A stretch of DNA of 64,000 nt from Streptomyces iakyrus (GTDB taxonomy: Bacteria > Actinomycetota > Actinomycetes > Streptomycetales > Streptomycetaceae), in the NCBI RefSeq assembly GCF_000717055.1, contig NZ_JNXI01000021.1:1-64000 (forward strand). The letters run 5' to 3'. How positions within the stretch are numbered: position 1 is the first letter of the stretch; each line of letters begins with the position of its first letter. Positions 24,319 to 31,541 of this stretch are shown here, one piece after another. The notes below the pieces were generated by a model. It did not search any database. It was not told the DNA's origin and was given only the letters and a program-made list of their open reading frames with translations. The translations under genes and the position numbers were made by a program.

Positions 24319-26715
24319 CTACCCGTCCCGAACCCCGGGCACCCGGACGTCCACCACGCACACGTCGTCCCGCCGCTCGTCCGGCAGCATCCGCGCGAGC
24401 AACGGCCCCAGCGAGGCGGGCCCGTCACCGTGCGGAGCCGCCACCGCCTCGGCGAGCTGCTCCAGACCCCGGTCGATGCTGTCCGGGGGGTGCTCCACGA
24501 GGCCGTCGGTGTACAGGATGAGCCGGTCGCCCGGGTCGAGTCGGCACTCCGCCTCCTGGTAGACCGGCGTGGCGGTCGCCCCGAGCAGCATGCCGTGCGG
24601 CCTGAACAGATACCGCGCCTCGCCGTCCCGCAGCAGCAGCGGCGGGGGGTGTCCCGCCTGGGCCCACACCAGGCGCCGGCGGCGCGGCTCGTAGCGGGCC
24701 AGCACCATCGTGGCGGTCGCGTGGGAGTCGCGTGAGTGCAGCAGCAGGGTGTTCAGCCGGGCGAGCGCGCCGGTCAGCGACGAGCCCGTGATGACCATGC
24801 CCTTCGCGGTGAACCTGAGCTGGGCCATCGTGGCCACCGCGTCGACGCCGTGCCCGGCGACATCGCCGACCACCAGCAGCGCGTCCCCCTCGGGCAGTTC
24901 GATGGCACTGAACCAGTCACCGCCGACGTGCACACCCGACTGGGCCGGAAGGTAGGCGACCTCGACGCGCAGCCCGGCCAGGTGCACGGGCCGGTTGGAC
25001 ATCGGCAGCAGAGCGTGCTGGAGCCGGGAGGCCAGGGTCCGCTCGGCCTGCAGCACGTCGTGCTGGGTCAGGATCGCCCGCTCGCTCTCGACCAGGGCCA
25101 GCTCGGCCCGCCGCCGGGCGGTCATGTCCTGCACGAAGCCGTGCACCTCGACGGGCGTCCCGTGCCGGTCGGCCACCGCCTCGGCCACCAGCCGCAGGTG
25201 CCGGATGCCGCCGCTCGTCCGGATCCGGAACGGTACGTCGAACGGCCGCCCGCCGTGGACGAGTTCACCGATGGCACGCGTCAGCGCGGGCGTGTCCTCG
25301 GGCAGCGCGAGCTCCGGCACCTCGGGCAGAGGCACCGGGCCGTGTGCCGGGTCCCGGCCGACGAGGGAGAACACCTGGGTCGACCAGGACGCCTCCCGGG
25401 TGGCCAGGTTCCAGTTCGCCCAGCCGAGATTGCCCAGCCGCTGGAGGTCCGCCAGCCGCTGCTCCTGCCGGTCGGAGGAGCCGTGCCTGATCCAGGAGAC
25501 GACGAGGGCGTCGCCCAGCGGGGCCACCCGCGCCGTGTACACGGACAGTTCGGCGACGCCCGCCAGGACCTCCTCGTGCGCGAACGGCTCGCCCTGGTAG
25601 GCCTTCCCGGTGGCCAGCACCTGCAGACAGCCCTGCCACAGCGGCTCGGCCGCCAGGGCCGGCCGCAGTTCCAGCAGCCGCCGCCCGGCCGGTTCCTCAC
25701 CGGTCCGGCCCAGCAGATCACCCACCTGCGCGGTCGCGGCCTCCACCCGGAAGTCCTCGGTCTCGCCCGTCGCGGCCCGCAGCGGGGTGAGCAGCATCGC
25801 CGCGACAGGCAGCGCCTCGAACAGCGCCTGCACCGCGTCGGTGGTGGCGTCGGCGTCGCGCTCGGGCGGGGGGTCGAAGGTGCGCAGCCGGCCGGCGCAC
25901 AGGCTGGTGGCGCCCCGCAGGTGGGCCCGGTCGCGCGGGGTGAACACGCCTGCCCGGCCGCGCAGCACGCCGATGCAGACCTCGGCCGGGCCCGCGGCGA
26001 CCACGGGCAGCCAGGCACGTGAGCGCCACAGGTGGGGAGGGTCGCCGATGAGCAGGTACCGCCGTTCGTCCGCTGCGAAGTCCTCCAGCCAGCGCGGCTC
26101 ACCCGCCCGCAGTGCGTCCAGCGCCGCCATGCCGCTCAGCGGCGGCACCTGGCCCCACTGGGCCGCCAGCCGGTCCTCGATGCCGGCGTGCCCGATCAGA
26201 CCGAGCCCGCCGTCGGGCCTGCGTGCGTAGATCAGGACCGCTTCGGCTCCCATGTCGGGGCCGAGATGCTCCAGCAGGCACCGGGCGAGGTCGTGCGGTG
26301 TCATCACCCGAACGAGGGCCTGGCCGAGGCGGGCCAGGGCGGCGGTGACGTCGTCCGGCGCGTCCGACTGCTCCAGGGCCGCCTCCCCGGAAGGGTGTGC
26401 CCCGGCGCCGGGGGATTCGCCCGCCCTGCCCGGGGCGGGCGGGGCGGGCGCGAGGGTGCCCAGGGTGATCCAGCACTCCTCCAGCAGGGTGTGACGGGCG
26501 GCCTTGGCCCGCTGGAGCAGCAGTTCGCCCGCGGCGTCCGCGGGGCAACCGGTCAGTGACATGACCGCGCCCTTGGCCCGTTCCACGACAGCAGCCGTGG
26601 CCGCCTGGTCGCGCAGCCGGTCCAGCTCGGCGCGCTGCCGGGCGACGATCTTGGTCAGTTCGACCAGATCCGGTGCGGCACCGGACTGCGCCGGCGTCAC
26701 GGGCTCGCTCGTCAC
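24319..26715 (-). CDS. PP2C-type serine phosphatase with ANTAR, GAF and PAS modules
   Basis: A 798-residue regulatory phosphatase. The N-terminus (residues about 20-85) has an ANTAR-like helix bundle: AAVVERAKGAVMSLTGCPAD, AGELLLQRAKA. A GAF-like region (about 125-290) includes MGAEAVLIYARRPDGGL. PAS/PAC segments follow (FRIRTSGGIRHLRLVAEAV, then VHGFVQDMT). The C-terminal SpoIIE-type phosphatase domain has GGDWFSAI, VVGDVAGHGVDAVATMA, AGHPPPLLL and LYTDGLVE. ANTAR domains bind RNA and antiterminate, so the coupling to a phosphatase is notable. GTG 26715 is used; a ribosome binding site is not obvious and GTG 26733 is possible. Confidence 0.85.
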   Translation of the reverse strand: MTSEPVTPAQSGAAPDLVELTKIVARQRAELDRLRDQAATAAVVERAKGAVMSLTGCPADAAGELLLQRAKAARHTLLEECWITLGTLAPAPPAPGRAGESPGAGAHPSGEAALEQSDAPDDVTAALARLGQALVRVMTPHDLARCLLEHLGPDMGAEAVLIYARRPDGGLGLIGHAGIEDRLAAQWGQVPPLSGMAALDALRAGEPRWLEDFAADERRYLLIGDPPHLWRSRAWLPVVAAGPAEVCIGVLRGRAGVFTPRDRAHLRGATSLCAGRLRTFDPPPERDADATTDAVQALFEALPVAAMLLTPLRAATGETEDFRVEAATAQVGDLLGRTGEEPAGRRLLELRPALAAEPLWQGCLQVLATGKAYQGEPFAHEEVLAGVAELSVYTARVAPLGDALVVSWIRHGSSDRQEQRLADLQRLGNLGWANWNLATREASWSTQVFSLVGRDPAHGPVPLPEVPELALPEDTPALTRAIGELVHGGRPFDVPFRIRTSGGIRHLRLVAEAVADRHGTPVEVHGFVQDMTARRRAELALVESERAILTQHDVLQAERTLASRLQHALLPMSNRPVHLAGLRVEVAYLPAQSGVHVGGDWFSAIELPEGDALLVVGDVAGHGVDAVATMAQLRFTAKGMVITGSSLTGALARLNTLLLHSRDSHATATMVLARYEPRRRRLVWAQAGHPPPLLLRDGEARYLFRPHGMLLGATATPVYQEAECRLDPGDRLILYTDGLVEHPPDSIDRGLEQLAEAVAAPHGDGPASLGPLLARMLPDERRDDVCVVDVRVPGVRDG

Positions 26716-26822
26716 GCGTTGAGCATGGCACACCCGGCCCGATTCGAAGAGCGGCTTGTGCGCACGGACTGATCGCCCGGCCCCGGCGCCCCATCCGTCA
26801 CTCGGGCCTCGCCGGGCAGTGG

Positions 26823-27422
26823 TCAGCGGCCGTCGCGCGGGTACAGCCACAACCGCAGGAGCCGGCTCAGCCGCGGCATCACCAGGTACGTCAGCACGGG
26901 CAGCAGCACCAGCGGGAAGACGGCCGCCCGCAGGGGCAGCGGCCAGGCGGCGGTGTGGGGCGTCACCAGCCACTGGACGAGCAGGGTGAAGGGGTAGGCG
27001 CCGAGGAAGGTGGTGAGGACCATCTTCCACCGGGGCGGGGCCTGGACCGTGGTGCCCGGGAGGCTGAACCAGGTCTCCATCCCGGTCGTCGACTGGCGCT
27101 CGCTGCTGACCTCGGTGGCGATGTCCTCGATGCGCCGGTGCCAGCGCGCGCGCTCCTCGGACTCCAGCCAGGCGGCGAGCCGGTGCTGATCGGACCAGCG
27201 CAGGACCGCGTGGTAGCGGTGGCCGTCCTCGGGCGTCAGCCAGGAGACGCCCTCGTTGCCGGGGAACTGTCTGGCGCAGCGGGTGATGCCGTGCGTCCAC
27301 TCCTCGAACCGCTGCTCCCGGCCGGGGCGCACCTGCCAGGTCAGAACAGTGGTCACCGGCTCGCCGCGCCGGGCTGTGGTGGTGCTCATTCCCCCACGGG
27401 TGCCACGCGCGGCGCCGGTCAT
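26823..27422 (-). CDS. Antibiotic-biosynthesis-monooxygenase-domain membrane protein
   Basis: A 199-residue protein: an ABM-type ferredoxin-like domain (TTVLTWQVRPGREQRFEEW, VSWLTPEDGHRYHAVLRW) followed by two C-terminal hydrophobic helices (MVLTTFLGAYPFTLLVQWLV and AAVFPLVLLPVLTYLVM). This ABM-plus-two-helix layout is common in bacteria and unassigned. The start at 27422 is uncertain: ATG 27389 is also in frame but has GGGGGA directly adjacent. It follows the 124-residue gene by 10 bp. Confidence 0.8.
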   Translation of the reverse strand: MTGAARGTRGGMSTTTARRGEPVTTVLTWQVRPGREQRFEEWTHGITRCARQFPGNEGVSWLTPEDGHRYHAVLRWSDQHRLAAWLESEERARWHRRIEDIATEVSSERQSTTGMETWFSLPGTTVQAPPRWKMVLTTFLGAYPFTLLVQWLVTPHTAAWPLPLRAAVFPLVLLPVLTYLVMPRLSRLLRLWLYPRDGR

Positions 27423-27432
27423 GCCCGGTGGC

Positions 27433-27807
27433 TCACGGCTGGCGGTTCGCCTCCACCAGGGCCTGGGTCACCGCCCGGACGCTGCGCGCGATGTGCTGGA
27501 GCTGCATGACCTCGGCCGCGTACAGCTTGATGGTGTGCTCGATGACCCCCTCGTGCAGGCCGAGCCCGGGCAGGTCGGCGCGGGCGGTCTGCAGGGCGGT
27601 GCGGGCGACCCGGATCTCGTTCTGGACCTGGATCTGGGCGTGCCGGGCCAGGAGGACGGGGTGGCGGACGAACACGGGGTATCCGGCGTAGCGCGAGGGC
27701 ACCAGTTCGCGCAGCCACTTGGCCGCCGAACGCTCCCAGTCGTAGCTCCCGGGGGTCTTGACCTGGCAGGGCCAGTCGGGGCTGATGCGCGTGGTGGTCA
27801 GGTGCAT
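27433..27807 (-). CDS. Conserved hypothetical protein, 124 residues
   Basis: MHLTTTRISPDWPCQVKTPG then WERSAAKWLRELVPSRYAGYP, and a helical second half (IQVQNEIRVARTALQTARAD, AAEVMQLQHIARSVRAVTQ). I recall similar streptomycete proteins without a function. ATG 27807 is chosen over ATG 27813 because GGAAG is then 8 nt away instead of 2. It begins a two-gene operon with the ABM-domain protein, behind an AT-rich promoter region. Confidence 0.7.
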   Translation of the reverse strand: MHLTTTRISPDWPCQVKTPGSYDWERSAAKWLRELVPSRYAGYPVFVRHPVLLARHAQIQVQNEIRVARTALQTARADLPGLGLHEGVIEHTIKLYAAEVMQLQHIARSVRAVTQALVEANRQP

Positions 27808-27980
27808 GATCATCGCTTCCGGGTGTGCGGCGTCGTGAGGGTGGACGACGGGTCGGGGCGGCCCCGGCCTAGGGGATGACCGGGGCCGCCACGAACACCC
27901 GGGACGCCGGAGTGGGTAGGACCCGGCTCCACGGGTGCGGAACGGATCCGGAACTGCCGGGTCGCGATCCGTGAGCAGTA

Positions 27981-28026
27981 TTTATATATGCCATCCGGTT
28001 TGCAAGAAGCATGAAAACATTCATGC
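27981..28026 (-). promoter_or_regulatory. AT-rich promoter region with perfect palindrome
   Basis: GCATGAA (28009-28015) and TTCATGC (28020-28026) are perfect inverted arms around AACA. Downstream on the reverse strand lies TATAAA (27981-27986) as a -10 candidate, about 175 bp before the 27807 start. The TGAA-n-TTCA core resembles sites used by RpiR-type regulators, one of which is encoded adjacent; the assignment is inferred. Confidence 0.5.
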
Positions 28027-28072
28027 GTGCTTTGTTGTGGATGGTCCCCATGTGGTGTCCACCGCGTGCCGC

Positions 28073-28990
28073 TCAGTCCCTGAGGAAGAACTGGTGCTGG
28101 TCGGCGAGCTGCTCGTACTCCTCAAGGCGCGCCTGCGTCCGCTCCGGGTCCGCGTCCGTCATGGCCTGGAGCAGCGCCGAGCACATCACGCCCGGCGCCG
28201 CGTAGGAGTCGAAGACCAGCCGCGACCCGGTCCCGAGGGCGAAGACGACGTCCGCCTCGTCCGCCAGCGGCCCGAGCGCCAGATCGGTGATCAGCGCGAC
28301 CTTGAGCCCGGCGCCCCGCGCGACCCGCACGGCGGTCAGCGTCTCCTGGGCGTGCCGGGGCAGGGAGAACGCCAGCACCCACGTACCACCCGCCTCACGC
28401 GACTGCAGCAGCGCGTCGTAGGCGACGCTGCCGCCCCGCGTCACGAGCCGTACGTCCGGATGGATCCGGCGGGCGGCGTAGGCGAAGTACTCGGCGAGGG
28501 AGACGGAGATGCGCAGCCCGAGGACGGTCAGGGGGGTGGAGGAGGAGAGCTTGCGGCCGACGTCGATGACCACGCCCGGGTCGGCCAGGTCGCGCCGCAG
28601 GTTCTCCAGGTTCTCGATCTCGGCGTCGACCGCCGCCTGCAGTTCGTTGCCCCGCACCTCCTCGGCCGGGCCGACGGCGAGGGTGCCCAGCGCGATCGAC
28701 TGGAGCTTCTCCCGCAGCGCCGGGTAACCGCTGAAGCCGACCGCCGAGGCGAACCGCGTCACCGAGGGCTGGCTGACCCCGGCCCGGTCCGCCAGATCAG
28801 TGATCGAGAGGAACGCCGCCTCGGTGATGTGCTCGATCAGGTACTGCGCGATGCGCCGCTGCCCCGGGGACAGCCGGGGACGGTCGAAGAGCGCCCTGAG
28901 CTGGGCGGACGGGGAGACCTCCGCTTCGGGGGCGGCCTTCCCCGAGGTGATCGCGGATGCCTGTGCGCGTGCCTGCTGCGGCGATGGCAC
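28073..28990 (-). CDS. MurR/RpiR-family transcriptional regulator with SIS domain
   Basis: A 305-residue regulator. The HTH_6 domain covers about residues 30-100 (LSPGQRRIAQYLIEHITEAA, then ITDLADRAGVSQPSVTRFA). The SIS sugar-phosphate-binding domain covers about 130-270 (LTVLGLRISVSLAEYFAYAA, GTWVLAFSLPRHAQETLTAV, ALITDLALGPLADEADVVF). GTG 28990 is preferred over ATG 29026 because a strong GAAGGAGG lies 7 nt upstream of it. RpiR members sense phosphosugars and can repress or activate. It lies just upstream of the AT-rich promoter of the 27807 gene. Confidence 0.86.
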   Translation of the reverse strand: MPSPQQARAQASAITSGKAAPEAEVSPSAQLRALFDRPRLSPGQRRIAQYLIEHITEAAFLSITDLADRAGVSQPSVTRFASAVGFSGYPALREKLQSIALGTLAVGPAEEVRGNELQAAVDAEIENLENLRRDLADPGVVIDVGRKLSSSTPLTVLGLRISVSLAEYFAYAARRIHPDVRLVTRGGSVAYDALLQSREAGGTWVLAFSLPRHAQETLTAVRVARGAGLKVALITDLALGPLADEADVVFALGTGSRLVFDSYAAPGVMCSALLQAMTDADPERTQARLEEYEQLADQHQFFLRD

Positions 28991-29144
28991 CGGTGCGCCT
29001 CCTTCGTCTCCCAGGACGTTCAACATAGCTCACGCACATGGTGACCAGGGCTTCTTCGGGCAGCATGAGCTGCCCGGCCGGGGGTTACCCGTACGCCGGG
29101 CGGGAACCCGCCGCCGCACACGACCCCCGAGAGGAGCCGCCGAC

Positions 29145-29306
29145 ATGACCGTCCCCGAGGAGAACCGTCCCAAGACGGAGACCACGGACGAACTGCTGGA
29201 ACACCAGGACGACCACAGCTCCCGGCCGCCCGGCGCGACCGGCCGCACGATGCGCGAGGCCCTGGAAGAGGCCGAGGTGCGCCCCGACGACTACGACGAC
29301 CGATAG
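29145..29306 (+). CDS. Small acidic hypothetical protein, 53 residues
   Basis: MTVPEENRPKTETTDELLEH then basic-acidic alternation, ending EVRPDDYDDR. It is strongly hydrophilic with no membrane segment. GAGAGGAG stands at ideal spacing before the ATG. Divergent from the RpiR gene. No family recognised. Confidence 0.6.
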   Translation: MTVPEENRPKTETTDELLEHQDDHSSRPPGATGRTMREALEEAEVRPDDYDDR

Positions 29307-29374
29307 GCGGTGTCCTTCCAGGAGACCCACGGCACCCCGATCGAATCGACGACGCTTCCGGCAGGTGAGACGGC

Positions 29375-29776
29375 ATGGGCGCGCTGAGTGCGCTGGAACA
29401 GACACTGGAGAACCGCCTGGACGCGCTGTGGGCGCGGCTCCTCGACAGGGAGCCCGTCGAGGTCCTCGACGCCCTGCGGCGCGCATGCGACGACAACGCC
29501 GTCGTGTGCCGTGAGGGCCGCATCATGGTCCCCAACGCCTACGACGTGGAACTGTCCGACGACGTGCACGACCATCTGACCCGCACCGGCACCGACGTGG
29601 GCCAGGCCCTCACCGACAGCCTGTGCCGCCACGCGGAACGCCGCGGCTACGAGTTCGCCGGCCCGCTTGCGGTCCATGTGGCGAGGGCTCCCGACGTGCC
29701 CAACGGCCGCTACCGGGTGGCCGGCCGGGTCATGGAGCACGTGAGCGCGGACGGGTTCTTCTACGCGACCCACTGA
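29375..29776 (+). CDS. DUF3662 (FhaA N-terminal) domain protein lacking an FHA domain
   Basis: A 133-residue protein consisting of the domain that opens FhaA: ALEQTLENRLDALWARL, VVCREGRIMVPNAYDVELS, HAERRGYEFAGPLAVHV, GRYRVAGRVM. In FhaA this domain is followed by a linker and a phosphothreonine-binding FHA domain and acts in cell-wall control. Here the gene ends after the domain with no FHA sequence downstream. It may be a stand-alone paralogue. It follows the small acidic gene by 68 bp. Confidence 0.85.
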   Translation: MGALSALEQTLENRLDALWARLLDREPVEVLDALRRACDDNAVVCREGRIMVPNAYDVELSDDVHDHLTRTGTDVGQALTDSLCRHAERRGYEFAGPLAVHVARAPDVPNGRYRVAGRVMEHVSADGFFYATH

Positions 29777-29840
29777 CACGCGACGCACTCACGCGATGCA
29801 CTGACGTACGCGCGCGACCGCACTCACGCGCGACCGCACT
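29777..29840. repeat. Degenerate short tandem repeats between convergent genes
   Basis: CACGCGACGCACT (29777-29789) is followed immediately by CACGCGATGCACT (29790-29802). After GACGTACGCG come CGCGACCGCACT and CACGCGCGACCGCACT. The units share a CACGCGA-GCACT core. They begin just after the DUF3662 stop and run to the end of the convergent glycosyltransferase gene. Confidence 0.6.
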
Positions 29841-31504
29841 CAACGGCGGTACAGCGTGATCGAGTGCCCGACGTCGTCCACGGGGCGGCTGCCGCCGATC
29901 AGTTCGGCCAGCCGCCCCGTGGCCTTCGCAGCCGCCGAGTCCGACACGGCCAGCAGTCCCCGCACCTCACGGACCGGCACCCGCCGGGGATCTTGGGCCT
30001 GGATGCCGTAGAAGGACGGCACACCACTGCCCTTGTACACGAGCCACACCCGCTCGCCCGGATACCGCTCGCGGAGCCGGTCCGCGAGCCGCCCGAGGTC
30101 CTGCCCCCAGTCGACGTTCGAGTCGTGCAGCCACTCCCGGGTCCTGCCCGGCCCCCCGAACGCCTCATTGGAGTACGGCAGATAGTAGGGATACGCCCGC
30201 ACCGAACTGACGGCGGCGAACGCCACCAGTACGGCCAGCCCCACGCGGACCCACCGCCGCCGCACCGCGAGCACGCACCCCGCCGCCACCGCGAGGAACA
30301 GCGGCAGGAACACGGCGTAGCGCGTCCCCAAGTCCCGCGCCCCCTGCATGACCGCAGCCAGCAGCACCAGGGGAACGGCCAGCACCCAGGGCGCGGCAGG
30401 CCGCAGCCGCCGGACCGCGACGAGGGCCGCGGCACCCGCGACCCACAGCACGAGCATCCCCAGCGGGGTCTTCACCAGCAGCGCGGCCGGCAGGTAGTAC
30501 CAGAGCGAGCCGTCGTACAGCCGCCCGAACAAAAACCCCTGCCAGGGCCGGTTCTCCAGCCCGAACTGCACCCGCATCCCGTCCCGGTAGGCCTCCGGGA
30601 ACGGCATCAGTTCCACCAGCAGCCCCCGCAGTCCGCGCACCACCGGTACCTGCTGCTCCGGAGCCCAGCGCAGCCGCGGATCGACCATCAGATACGTGAC
30701 CCACACGACGGCGACGGCGACCAGGGCCATCCCACCGGCCGCCGCAACGGCCCGGAGCCGACTGCCGCCGGACGACCGCCGCACGGACACCGCGGTCAGC
30801 GCCACCAGCACCGGCACAGCGGGCAGCATGCTCATCTTCGTGGCCAGCGCGGCGCCCAGCGCCACTCCCGCGAGCGGCGCGTACAGCCGCGGTCTCCGGC
30901 GGGCCCGCCACACCAGCCACGCCGAGGTCAGCACGAACCCGGCGGCCGGTACGTCGAGCGTGGCGAGCGAGCCGTGGGCGATGACGTCGGGGGAGAAGCA
31001 GTACAGCGCGAGGGCGGCCAACCCCGCGAGCGGCCCGGCCAGTTCACGGGCGAAGGCGAACACCACCAGCCCGAACGACAGGGTCAGCGCGATCACCGGC
31101 AGGCGGGCCAGGATCATCAGCCGCCAGGGATCGTTGCCCGCCTCGTACAGCAGATGCCGGCCCGACCGCCCCTGGTCCCCGGCGAAGGCCGGGTCGAGGT
31201 GCGGATCCGCCAGGGCGACCCCCACGCCGATGAGCAGTTTGCCGAGCGGCGGATGCTCGGGGTTGTGCCGCAACCGGTGCTCGTGCACGTACTGGGCGGC
31301 CGCGCCCACGTACACCGGTTCGTCGATCGTCGGGGTCTGCCGCACGGCGGTCGTGAGCATCGCGAAGGCCATCTGCGCGAGCAGTACGGCCACGATCAGC
31401 GGCACCGGCCACCGCCTGCCGGGCCGGTGCGCGCCCTCCGCCGGTACCGGGGGCGGGAGCGGCACCGGCCGGGGAACGGCGGGAGCGATCCGGAGGGCCC
31501 TCAT
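29840..31504 (-). CDS. GT-C membrane glycosyltransferase (ArnT/PMT-like, GT39 type)
   Basis: A 554-residue polytopic protein. After the first helix (PLIVAVLLAQMAFAML) comes TPTIDEPVYVGAAAQYV, with the Asp-Glu typical of the first external loop in GT-C enzymes, and HNPEHPPLGKLLIG. A C-terminal extracytoplasmic region has YPYYLPYSNEAFGG and WLHDSNVDWGQDLGRL, recurrent in the dolichyl-phosphate-mannose mannosyltransferase-like group. Such enzymes transfer a sugar from a lipid carrier to protein or lipid outside the membrane. Acceptor unknown. It lies 37 bp downstream of the PAP2 phosphatase gene and may be cotranscribed. Confidence 0.85.
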   Translation of the reverse strand: MRALRIAPAVPRPVPLPPPVPAEGAHRPGRRWPVPLIVAVLLAQMAFAMLTTAVRQTPTIDEPVYVGAAAQYVHEHRLRHNPEHPPLGKLLIGVGVALADPHLDPAFAGDQGRSGRHLLYEAGNDPWRLMILARLPVIALTLSFGLVVFAFARELAGPLAGLAALALYCFSPDVIAHGSLATLDVPAAGFVLTSAWLVWRARRRPRLYAPLAGVALGAALATKMSMLPAVPVLVALTAVSVRRSSGGSRLRAVAAAGGMALVAVAVVWVTYLMVDPRLRWAPEQQVPVVRGLRGLLVELMPFPEAYRDGMRVQFGLENRPWQGFLFGRLYDGSLWYYLPAALLVKTPLGMLVLWVAGAAALVAVRRLRPAAPWVLAVPLVLLAAVMQGARDLGTRYAVFLPLFLAVAAGCVLAVRRRWVRVGLAVLVAFAAVSSVRAYPYYLPYSNEAFGGPGRTREWLHDSNVDWGQDLGRLADRLRERYPGERVWLVYKGSGVPSFYGIQAQDPRRVPVREVRGLLAVSDSAAAKATGRLAELIGGSRPVDDVGHSITLYRR

Positions 31505-31541
31505 GGACCCAACTGTGCATCAGCCCCCGCCGTGGAAAGCG

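Noticed and set aside
24319-27300. A longer phosphatase start, extending the protein to 993 residues
   Set aside because: The extension overlaps the separate ABM-domain gene and lacks conserved sequence; GTG 26715 is where the homology begins.
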